Source: Zygnema circumcarinatum (Eukaryota; Streptophyta; Zygnematophyceae; Zygnematales; Zygnemataceae). From it: 44,796 nt of DNA. The stretch covers positions 1,347,005 to 1,391,800 of the forward strand of contig CM074804.1 of assembly GCA_037447605.1 (NCBI GenBank), written 5' to 3'. The stretch's first letter is position 1. Each line of letters begins with the position of its first letter. Below, one piece after another: positions 36,623-44,796 of this stretch. The position numbers and the translations under genes are program-made. The notes beneath the pieces were generated by a model. It worked only from the letters and a program-made list of their open reading frames with translations. It ran no database searches and had not been told where the DNA came from.

Positions 36623-38669
36623 ACCTCCCATGACTGCCTTCCGTGCCTCGGCATACTCTGCAGAATTGCGGTCCAGATCAGCTAAGTTCAGCTTGTCCAC
36701 CTGTTACCAGCCGGCATTGAAAAAACGGCATTTAACAAAAAAAGGCAGCTAATATTCAAAAACAGGTTTTTGGAGTTTTAGGGAAGGCAGGAGAATGCTG
36801 ACATCTAATGCAAAGAATTTTCAATAAACTTCAGAAAAAGGTCAGTTATCAGTCAACATCGCCTTTGTATGTGAATGCAATATGAAGAAAGGAGGGTGAG
36901 ATAACGTGCATTCACGTAAGAGATCGAGAGAGAGAGAGAGAGAAGAGAGAGAGAAGGGGGGTGGGCGAGGTCGATGGGTACAATAGGATGATTGAAGTAT
37001 GCTTTTACGCTGGAAGCCCCCAACAGTCTGCGCCACATAAACCACACAACCCTTCACCGCCATTAAATACTAATTACCATTAAAAAAACAAAAATAGAAA
37101 AAAACGAAATGTAAGTAGCTAACAGTTCGAAAAGGCAACATTTCGCCCATCGTGATCTCTCTCTATCCTCTCTCGCTGACTGGAAAAAAGGGGAAGCAGG
37201 CTTACACCTCCCGCGCCTTCTCCTTTTTGAGCTGTGACTGCTCTGCGAGCTGCTTTGCTTTGTCCACTGCAGACGAGGCATTGCTTGCAGTACCGCCAAT
37301 TATGAATGTGTTCGATTTTGACATCGTATTCATCACTAGAAAGGCATCTGCCAGCCGGTGCTCTTTGATGTTCAATGTCAATTCGTACAGTTGTTTCACA
37401 TTTTCTGCATTCTCCACAGGATTAAGGTAATGTTTATTAGGGTTCTGCAGCATTCCAACATGCTCTTAGCACAGCATGCAGGCTTCTCGAACGGATCTTT
37501 CATTCTCTATCTTTTACGAGTTCTGGTTTTCTTCAAAAAGCTCAGATAGGGGACGGAGGGGAGACAAAACCCTAGTAGACGAGGAAGGATGCTTAGTCAG
37601 AGAGTTAGCTTGAGGGAAGAAAGTCATGAGTGGAAGAGCGGCAAGAAAAGAGAGGCAAAGGGAGAGCGGGGAGGAGGAGGGAGTGGAATAGAGAGGAGGG
37701 GAAAAGATAATGCAAGAAGAAATAGAGAGTGAGCAGGGTTAGAGAAAGCCTCCTACCTTCTGCAAGATAGATGAGAGTCGGAGGCCGAGCCGGCTGTGTA
37801 CGGTACAAGTAAAATAAAGCAAAAAGGGCTCCTAATCTTAAAGGCAAAGGCTGGTCTTCGTTCAAAAACCCTGTAAGAATAAATAATTACACCATGAATG
37901 CATACTGGTGCATATAAAAAGTAAGTCTTTCGAAGGTTTTGAAGTACAATGTCAAAGCCAGAGCGTGTGCTTACATATTTAAATGACAGTTTTAATGAAG
38001 TTGAGCATAATAACTATAAATGATGTATACAGTAAAATGTGAAGCAGAGCGTTTAGGATTTCCCACCGAGTGCAGTAGAGAACAGGACCTGTGTGTAGGT
38101 CCGCCGGTCGATTGTTTTTGGCTTGCCTTCATGAATGAATGTGAAATTTCGAGACCGCCAAATCTCCCGAAAATGTGAAAGAGTATGTACATCGCCCTGG
38201 AAGAGGGGGAAGAACGATCACAGAATCAAAAGATGAAACGAGCAGAGCATATAACTGTGATTTAGTTTCACTCCCTAGCGTAAGAATGATTATGAATTGC
38301 AATTTTACGAAAGAAACATGAAAAAAAAAATAGAAATATCCAAATCCAAGCACTATAGTTATCTCTAGACAAACAATAAGAGCGGCTCACTCAAAGCCGT
38401 CGTTTTTTCAATTTTTGAAAATTTTAACTATGTCAATACGATGAAGCAGTACTCTAAAACGTGTCTCTCCAAACAAAAGAATGGAGTAAACCCACTTCCT
38501 TCGACAATGGTTTTTCTTTAGACCTCCGCATTTACAGGATTTTTGGAATCATTTTTGGAATTGTTTTTATTTAGGTCAACCACATCTGAACGGAGGAAGA
38601 GGAATCGGGGACGAGAACAGAAGGAGACGCGAGAGGTGAAGGACAAGGAGGGAGGGGGGGGGGGAGCAA

Positions 38670-38713
<44 letters not shown>

Positions 38714-38738
38714 AAGAGAGAGTGAGAGCGAGAAATAT

Positions 38739-38793
<55 letters not shown>

Positions 38794-38883
38794 GAGAGAA
38801 AGAGGAGACGGGGGGCAAAGTAATACCTGTACAAAGGCCTCCAGCAATTCTTGTATGTCTCTCACATATCCTGGCGCCGCCAT
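36380..38883 (-). CDS. SNAPC1: SNAPC1/SNAP43-like subunit of the snRNA-activating complex
   Basis: Six minus-strand exons (38883-38827, 38196-38067, 37870-37757, 37404-37208, 36700-36625, 36519-36380) give 237 residues. SNAPc binds the proximal/upstream sequence element of snRNA genes and supports Pol II and Pol III transcription in the nucleus. Supporting blocks: MAAPGYVRDIQELLEAFVQ at the N-terminus; LSHFREIWRSRNFTFIHEGKP, which matches the FxDFxxxWxxxxFxxI core of SNAPC1; and LPLRLGALFALFYLYRTQPARP, which matches its VGALYLLYGLYxTQ core. Then comes a helix ending in an LVMNTMSKSNTFIIGG motif and a charged helical C-terminus (KAREVDKLNLADLDRNSAEY). The exon 4 acceptor (AATGCAG|AAAATG) was chosen because it alone keeps frame. 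The call rests on remembered motifs, so is less certain than most here. Confidence 0.72.
38665..38802. repeat. (GA)n microsatellite in SNAPC1-like intron 1
   Basis: Long GA repeats with a few interruptions (AAAGAAAG, GCGAGA). In the sense of the gene it is a CT tract. Confidence 0.92.
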
Positions 38884-39070
38884 GGCAAACTTCTTACAGA
38901 AAACCGTTCCTGTCAGGCTCAAAACCCTAACCCTAAAAGACTAAATCCTCATCGAGCAAGGAATTGAGAAGGCTCCAAACATTCTTGTGCGGTAGGGCTG
39001 GCAGGCTTTCATGTTTAAGTCATGACGTCCGCGTGCCGTCATGATAGGATCATTCATCGTTTGCCAACCT
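38884..39070. other. Upstream region of the SNAPC1-like gene
   Basis: About 190 bp between the SNAPC1-like start codon and the edge of the palindromic array. I see no recognisable TATA box. The array therefore sits in or next to this promoter. Confidence 0.45.
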
Positions 39071-40555
39071 GCGCGTTCGAAGCCGGTTTCAAAACTTTCA
39101 CAGTTCGGACCAGTGGATCGGCAACCATTGGACAACCATTGGATGGCAATGGTTGGACGTCTACTGGTCGGCAACCAGTCGACTGGTTGCCAACCAGTGG
39201 CGGCACTGGTTGGCAACCAGTCGACTGGTTGTGAACCAGTGGCATCCACTGGTTCCGAACCAGTCGACTGGTTGCCAACCAGTGGCATCCACTGGTTCCA
39301 AACCAGTCGACTGGTTGTGAACCAGTGGATGCCACTGGTTGGCAACCAGTCGAATGGTTGTTTCGATCCGGCGGCACTGGTTGGCAACCAGTCGAATGGT
39401 TGTTTCGGTCCGCAACCACTGGCTGGCAACCAGTCGACTGGTTGCCAACCAGTCGACTGGTTGCGAACCAGTGGCATCCACTGGTTGGCAACCAGTCGAA
39501 TGGTTGTTTCGATCCGGCGGCACTGGTTGGCAACCAGTCGACTGGTTGCCAACCAGTGGCATCCACTGGTTGGCAACCAGTCGAATGGTTGTTTCGATCC
39601 GGCAGTACTGGTTGGCAACCAGTCGAATGGTTGTTTCGATCCGGCAGCACTGGTTGGCAACCAGTCGAATGGTTGTTTCGATCCGGCAGCACTGGTTGGC
39701 AACCAGTCGAATGGTTATATCCATTAAATCAAATGGTTGCCAACCATTGGATCACTGGTTCCGAACCAGTCGAATGGTTGTTTCAGTCCTGCCCCACTGG
39801 TTCGCAACCAGTCGACTGGTTGCCAACCAGTCGACTGGTTGCCAACCAGTCGACTGGTTGTGAACCAGTGGATGCCACTGGTTGGCAACCAGTCGAATGG
39901 TTGTTTCGATCCGGCGGCACTGGTTGGCAACCAGTCGACTGGTTGTGAACCAGTGGCATCCACTGGTTGGCAACCAGTCGAATGGTTGTTTCGATCCGGC
40001 AGCACTGGTTGGCAACCAGTCGAATGGTTGTTTCGATCCGGCGGCACTGGTTGGCAACCAGTCGACTGGTTGTGAACCAGTGGCATCCACTGGTTGGCAA
40101 CCAGTCGAATGGTTGTTTCGATCCGGCAGCACTGGTTGGCAACCAGTCGAATGGTTGTTTCGATCCGGCAGCACTGGTTGGCAACCAGTCGAATGGTTGT
40201 TTCGATCCGGCAGCACTGGTTGGCAACCAGTCGAATGGTTATATCCATTAAATCAAATGGTTGCCAACCATTGGATCACTGGTTCCGAACCAGTCGAATG
40301 GTTGTTTCAGTCCTGCCCCACTGGTTCGCAACCAGTCGACTGGTTGCGAACCAGTGGCATCCACTGGTTGGCAACCAGTCGAATGGTTGTTTCGGTCCGC
40401 AACCACTGGTTGGCAACCAGTCGACTGGTTTGGAACCAGTGGATGCCACTGGTTGGCAACCAGTCGAATGGTTGTTTCGGTCAGCAACCACTGGTTGCCA
40501 ACCAGTCGACTGGTTTGTCTAATGGTCCGATCTGTGAAAACTTTCGTTTCGCGCC
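39071..40555. mobile_element. Foldback-like element: palindromic satellite array with terminal inverted repeats
   Basis: The core (about 39120-40515) is an array of roughly 42-bp units. Each is built from ACTGGTTGGCAACCAGTCGA followed by a variable arm, either TGGTTGTTTCGATCCGGC or a mirror arm TGGTTGYSAACCAGTGG. The centre CAACCAGTCGACTGGTTG is a perfect 18-bp palindrome. At the edges, TTTCACAGTTCGGACCA (39096-39112) and TGGTCCGATCTGTGAAA (40523-40539) are inverted copies matching at 16 of 17 bases, with looser similarity continuing outwards to GCGCG on both sides. A block starting GGTTATATCCATTAAATC recurs at 39713 and 40237, about 524 bp apart, showing a higher-order duplication. No transposase is seen. 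Long frames open on both strands are a result of a unit length divisible by three. Outer borders are approximate; I found no convincing target duplication. Confidence 0.8.
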
Positions 40556-41423
40556 TTTCAGCTAAAGTGAAGAGTGGGAGACAGGGAGAGAGGGGGAGAG
40601 AGAGGGAGAGAGCGACAGGGAGCGGGACTTTAGAGGACAGCGGCTTCCTTGAGTTCCTTAATGCTGGTGTTATCCATAGACTGCTCTTGTGCAGAATCTG
40701 CACAAGGAGGGTACCTGTATGCTTACTTAACGCGTTCCAGAATTGTAGCTCTTCCAATAATAATGTATCCAGTTTGTCCTTTGAAATCGCAATCACAGGA
40801 GACATTACTGTCATGTTTCAATGTCGCCATGTTCGCTGAGATGCGTGTCCACACAGTGATCACTATAGACATGATGTATGGTCATCGCGATGTCGCTATT
40901 TTTCCATACATCAATGCATGTACGCAATGCGATAATCAGGAAAGAAGAAAGACACAGCTAAATTGTGCAGGTCCTTTATTCTTTATTACCATTAAATATG
41001 CTCAGTCTGAGCAGAGTTTCTAACCACCAGATGAATCTTCACCTTTTTTGAACCACAAACTTAGCCCTAACAAGAGTGTTCTTCCAGGTGCTTCTGAACG
41101 AGCACCTGGAAGCAGCCGTTTGGCTGACTATTGCCGGCAGCAGGAAACGCAGAAGGAATCTAGGGTTAGGTCAGTAGGCATTTCTCAACCTTCCATTCCC
41201 ATTAAAAAGCCAAAAACAAGGTACGCTATGCTGATTTTAACACTTAAACCTTTTCTGAATTCTTCCGCCAGAAGAGACAGACCCTTCAATTAAATTATGA
41301 GATAACCCTTAATAATCTGCAAATAAATATAGAACCGTGATCCAAAATTGGCGCCGGCGTGTTGAACCAACCCTCCATGTCCCTCGATAAAGTCGCCAGT
41401 GCTCCCTCAACCACTTTATAAAG
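40556..41423. other. Spacer and HKT 3' UTR
   Basis: For the minus-strand HKT gene, AATAAA signals lie at 40987-40982 and 40980-40975, so 40990-41423 is its probable 3' UTR. The remaining 40556-40970 has no supported gene; a short exon-like segment at 40727-40814 is discussed under rejected items. Confidence 0.5.
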
Positions 41424-44400
41424 TTACAAGCTGCCCTCGTCCATTCCTCTCATGTCGTTGGGCAGAGACGCGGACTTAGTCAAAATCGGAGCATCTTCGG
41501 ACTCGCGTCCATTTCGGCTGCACCAAACAAAGAAACCACAAGCTGCTTTTGAGCCGTGACTTTAAAAAAGAGGCCGATAGAGAGAGAGAGAACTCCTCCA
41601 GCATCGTTATCTGATAGATTTTTACTCAATTACGTTTTTCATTTATTTCCATTTAAAACAGTGAATCACGTGTACTGTACCTGAGTGCTCGGAACATGAC
41701 GGAAGGAGAGAGCAGACCGGTCCCGGGACTCTTTTTAGGGTTGTGGCGTTGGACCAAGCGCTGTGCCAACTCCTCGGGGTCCACATCTGCAGGCACAGCC
41801 GTCCCACCTCGATTCAGGTTTGCAGCAAAAAACTGAAGAGTCAGGTTTGCAGGAAAGGCTGAAAGTTCTAGAACCCTGAAGCTGGTGAAATCCCAATCCT
41901 AAAACCCTAAAAACCCAAGAATACAGGAAACGCTGACCCTGAAACTCTAATCTTGGAATTCAAAACCCTAAGGCCCGTGAAACCAGGTACCCGAAAGCTC
42001 CTGAAACCCTCAAAATCCTCAAAACCCCTAAAACCCTTAAAACCCCTAATACCCCTCAAACCATGAAACCCTAAACCCTAAACCCCTTGCTTGCAGGCTG
42101 ACCCTGCAGCTGCCTCCTCGGCCCCTCGCGGAAGGTCGCGCTCTCAGGGAGGGTGACGGCGGGGTCGATGTTGTCCGGCAGTCCGCGGTGGCGGCCCAAC
42201 AGCATCAGCAACGCCACGATCATCTTCGCGCCGGGCTTCCACGCGCCTGCAGGGGGAGGGAGGGGAGGGTTCAGGGGGGGAAGGGTTCAGGGGGGGAGGG
42301 GTGGAGGAAAAGTAGGGTTGAGGGGGGTAGAGTTGAGGGGCGGGTAGGTTTGAGGGGGGGTAGGGTGGAGGGGGGGTAGCGTGAGGGGGGTGGGTAGAGT
42401 TGAGGTGGAGTAGGGTTGAGGGGGGGGTAGAGTTGAGGGGGGGTAGGGTTGATAGGGGGTAGGGTGGAGAGGGGGTAGGGTTGAAGGGGGGTAGAGTTGA
42501 GGGAGGGTAGGGTTGAGGGGGGTAAGGATTGAGGGGGGTAAGGATTGAGGGGGGTTAGGGAGGAGTACCACTCATGTCCATGAGATTTGTAATCAGAGCG
42601 AAATAAAAGCAAAATAAGAGTAAAAGTGACTACCTTTCTAGAAGATGAGAGACGAGCTTACCAACAAAGCTGTAAGTTGGAGAGACACATGTCTCCGAGG
42701 GGCTGCTGGGGACACACGTGTAGCCTATGGAGAGACCCACGTTTCCGTACGCACTGGAGAGTGTGAAGAAGGAAAAAGAAAGGAAAGGGGGGAGGGAAGT
42801 GAGGGAGGGAGGAAAACATTAAAATACTTTATACTTTAAACGTATATATATTTATATATGGGCATATACGTAGGAGAGTTGCTTTGAGAGGAAAACACCG
42901 GTGTTTGTTTTTAAGTCCGTTTAGGTTACTAGGGTCTGGAAGCTGGCTGAAGACCGTATGAACACTTGCAGAAGAAGAAAATTTCCATACCTTATGACCT
43001 CAAAAAATATGTTAAAGATGGTGAAGTTACGGTCCGTTTCGATTTCATGGCTTTGAATTATACATATGATGAAAATTGCCAAAAAAATGAATGCCGAGTC
43101 TCTGGCGAGCAGCATTCGCCCCTGCGAGAGGAGGCTCTGATCCCTCTTGTCCTCCAAATCTCGAAAAATTCCGAGATCTAAATCATCGTATACTTCCGTT
43201 GACTCCCGCGAAGTTTGGCGGGAAAGGAAAACAGGATACACGGCAACATACCTACCTTGAAATAAAAAAGAAAATATGAAGTTTAATAATTAAAAAAAGC
43301 AAATTGAAAATGAATAGCGCTCGTAGAGAAGGATATACATAGCCTGACTAAGCTCTTAACTTCAGCTTCGAAAGGTGTTCTTCAGACCGCTAAGCATGCC
43401 AGAAATCCTAAATCATGCTAGAAACCCTAAAAAGCAAGGAGAGAGAGAGAGAGAGAGAGGGGTTGCGCACATCATGACGATGTAGAGGACGAGCATGGCG
43501 GGAGAGAGCTCGCCGAGAGTGAGAACAAGAAAGCCCGAACTTCTAGTGTTCAGAGACTGGAAGAGCCCTACTTGAATCTTGTAACCGCCTGCATACAAAA
43601 AAGTAAAGTAGTCTCAAAACTGAAACAAATGGGCCCATATCCCTCCATTTGACCAAGTCATTTAAAAGCAAACTGATCAACACTACTTACAAAAAAAGGG
43701 GTCAAGAAAAGTGGGGCCGCGTGGTAATAATACTCTCCCACCCCCTCTCTCTCTCTCTCTCCCTCTCTCTCTCTCTCCCTCCCCCCTCCCCCCTCCCCCC
43801 TTTCTCTCTCTCTCTCTCTCTCGCTCTCCCCCCCTCTCTCTCTCTCTCTCCCTCTCTCTCTCTCTCTCCCCCTCTCTCTCCCTCTCTCTCTCCCCCTCTC
43901 TCTCTCTCACCTGAGAGCGGCTCCAACGCCGGCACATTCCAATCAAGAGAGCAGAAGGCGATGAGCTCCGACAGATTGAAGGCGACCACTGTCAGTATCA
44001 GCCACGCCGTGACGTCACGCGGAAAGAGGTGCGTGTAGCAGCGTCGGGGGTGGTCCAAGAGGTACTTGATTGTCTCCTTATGCGCGGGCGGCGCGAGGGC
44101 GTGCAGGGCCCGCAGGACCCCCCTCAGAGTGGGCGCGTACATGGTGTTGCCGAGCAGGATAAGGGCACCCACCACCAATAGCAGGAAGGTCGCCCTCTGG
44201 AAGTCGAACAGACTGGCGGAGAGCAGCACCAGACCCGCGTTTTGGAACCCAGAGACAGTCTGCAGGGATAAGGGTTCAGGGTTTAGGGTTTAGGGTTTAG
44301 GGTTCAGGGTTTAGGGTGTAGGGTTCAGGGTTGGGTGGGATCCTCTGATTAGGATTTTAAAGTGGAAGGTTCGGGGTTCAGGGGTCAGGGTTCAAGGATC

Positions 44401-44710
44401 AGGGTGTGAAGGTTAAGGGTTCAGGGTCCAAAATTCGGGATTCAGGGTTCAGGGTTCAGGGTCAAGTGTTCATTAGATGCATGAAGCAATAAGAAACCAG
44501 CAGAGGGGTTCTTTTTGGGGAGAGGGTTTGAAACGACGGCAAATGCAAGTCACCTGAAAGGCGGCAAAAAAGGCCCTTGAAACGCCGGACTTCTCGAGAA
44601 TGCGCTGCTGGGAGGGAGCTGCTGCGAAATTTATGAAAATAGCAATAAAGCCAATCATTTGGACTGTAAATAGGTAGGCGGGCACTAGCCAGCTGAGCAC
44701 CTGCAGCGCC
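41424..44710 (-). CDS. HKT1: HKT/Trk-type sodium-potassium transporter, C-terminal 439 residues (5' end outside window)
   Basis: Eight minus-strand exons join without frame error: 44710-44554, 44259-43911, 43588-43471, 43251-42991, 42753-42662, 42246-42103, 41786-41681, 41517-41424. The first exon in view starts at an acceptor in mid-codon, so earlier exons, including pore loop A, lie beyond the edge. HKT proteins carry Na+ or Na+/K+ across the plasma membrane through four pore loops. Three are visible with their filter glycines: TVSGFQNAGL (B), QSLNTRSSGF (C) and SAYGNVGLS (D). Other family blocks are LLGNTMYAPTLR, IKYLLDHPRRCYTHLFP, ELSPAMLVLYIVMM, FIFLAIFIICI and NIFFEVISAYGNVG, then WKPGAKMIVALLMLLGRHRGL where typical HKTs end. 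Here about 90 hydrophilic residues follow, over three exon junctions. The missing A-loop Ser/Gly would decide class I or II. Confidence 0.92.
42000..42092. repeat. CCCTAAA-like tract in an HKT intron
   Basis: Short degenerate run of AAAACCCCTAAAACCC units. It is TTTAGGG-like in the sense of the gene. Confidence 0.8.
42253..42560. repeat. G-rich GGGTTGAGGGGGGGTAGAG minisatellite in an HKT intron
   Basis: About 300 bp of 17-20-bp units made of G6-8 runs with GTAGAGTTGA or GTAGGGTTGA. Multiple closely spaced G-runs on the plus (template) strand make G-quadruplex formation likely. Confidence 0.88.
43738..43908. repeat. CT-rich tract in an HKT intron
   Basis: TCTCTC/CCCCTC low complexity directly next to the donor of the 44259-43911 exon. 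In gene sense it is GA-rich. Confidence 0.9.
44270..44465. repeat. TTTAGGG-like tract in an HKT intron
   Basis: Begins with four clean GGGTTTAGGG units and decays into GGTTCAGGG variants. C-rich in the sense of the gene. Confidence 0.9.
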
Positions 44711-44796
44711 CTGCATGGAAGAGAAAGAAATACTTAGAATACACTAAGGGTCAATACATAAGAAAACGAAGAGGGAACATTCAAATATGGCATCTC
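44711..44796. other. HKT intron running off the window
   Basis: AT-rich sequence ending, in gene sense, in TTCTCTTCCATGCAG, the acceptor of the first visible HKT exon. No coding signal is seen. Confidence 0.7.

Noticed and set aside
36842-37063. Possible additional SNAPC1-like exon
   Set aside because: The neighbouring exons (ending 37208, starting 36700) join in phase with a continuous charged helix, so no exon is needed here, and the segment has no helical or family character.
39120-40515. CRISPR-like look of the regular palindromic repeats
   Set aside because: There are no unique spacers between repeats, the units themselves vary, and all surroundings are spliced eukaryotic genes.
40727-40814. 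Minus-strand exon-like segment (helical SKDKLDTLLLEELQFWNAL with a good GTAAGC donor)
   Set aside because: The next in-frame acceptor leaves an intron of only 29 bases, too short for splicing, and no other partner exon is visible. It may be a gene fragment but is unsupported.
41088-41170. Plus-strand exon-like stretch after TTCTTCCAG
   Set aside because: It lies antisense in the probable HKT 3' UTR and has no donor or partner exon in frame.
44270-44465. True chromosome end or telomere fusion
   Set aside because: Only a few clean TTTAGGG units occur and they lie between two exons of one HKT gene.

Overview
The window is nuclear DNA of a streptophyte, meaning a land plant or charophyte alga. 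Every gene has spliceosomal introns. The gene set is plant-type: ATL RING-H2 ligases, the chloroplast protein PGRL1, a COBRA wall protein, plant-type proline dehydrogenase and an HKT ion transporter. The interstitial TTTAGGG/CCCTAAA motifs match the Arabidopsis-type telomere repeat. I cannot name the species. Introns, leaders and spacers are dominated by CT/GA-rich simple sequence and degenerate CCCTAAA tracts. Most long open frames outside the exons listed here are by-products of those tracts.

I rebuilt ten genes by joining exons at GT-AG (in one case GC-AG) borders that keep frame and match remembered family sequence. On the plus strand, left to right: two tandem ATL-type E3 ubiquitin ligases (1374-3042 and 6036-6925), PGRL1 of photosynthetic cyclic electron flow (8377-12201), a COBRA-family GPI-anchored wall protein (14422-17147) and mitochondrial proline dehydrogenase (18337-21727). 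A DSBA-like secreted thioredoxin-fold protein (25905-23621, minus) is divergent from an OTUB1-type deubiquitinase (26963-30813, plus). Next is a conserved membrane protein of unknown function with paired CxxC motifs (31615-35437, plus). Two minus-strand genes follow: a SNAPC1/SNAP43-like snRNA-gene transcription factor subunit (38883-36380) and the C-terminal part of an HKT-type Na+/K+ transporter (44710-41424), whose 5' end lies beyond the window.

The genes do not form a single pathway. Two ubiquitin-system ligases and one deubiquitinase are present, but this looks like ordinary gene order. Functional links are weak: stress physiology (ProDH, HKT), cell wall (COBRA) and photosynthesis (PGRL1).

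The least ordinary material is non-coding. (a) A 1.5-kb array of palindromic units built on ACCAGTCGACTGGT is bounded by near-perfect terminal inverted repeats, so it looks like a foldback-type mobile element. (b) Two miniature inverted-repeat elements sit end to end at 4469-4909 and share one AAT target duplication. (c) Six perfect CACGTG boxes with interspersed CCAAT boxes lie upstream of ProDH, and one 18-mer of that region is also found upstream of the first ATL gene. (d) Four GTACGG motifs lie within 59 bp upstream of the second ATL gene. (e) The coding tail and stop codon of the second ATL gene are triplicated in tandem. There is one sequencing gap of ten Ns at 3178-3187.
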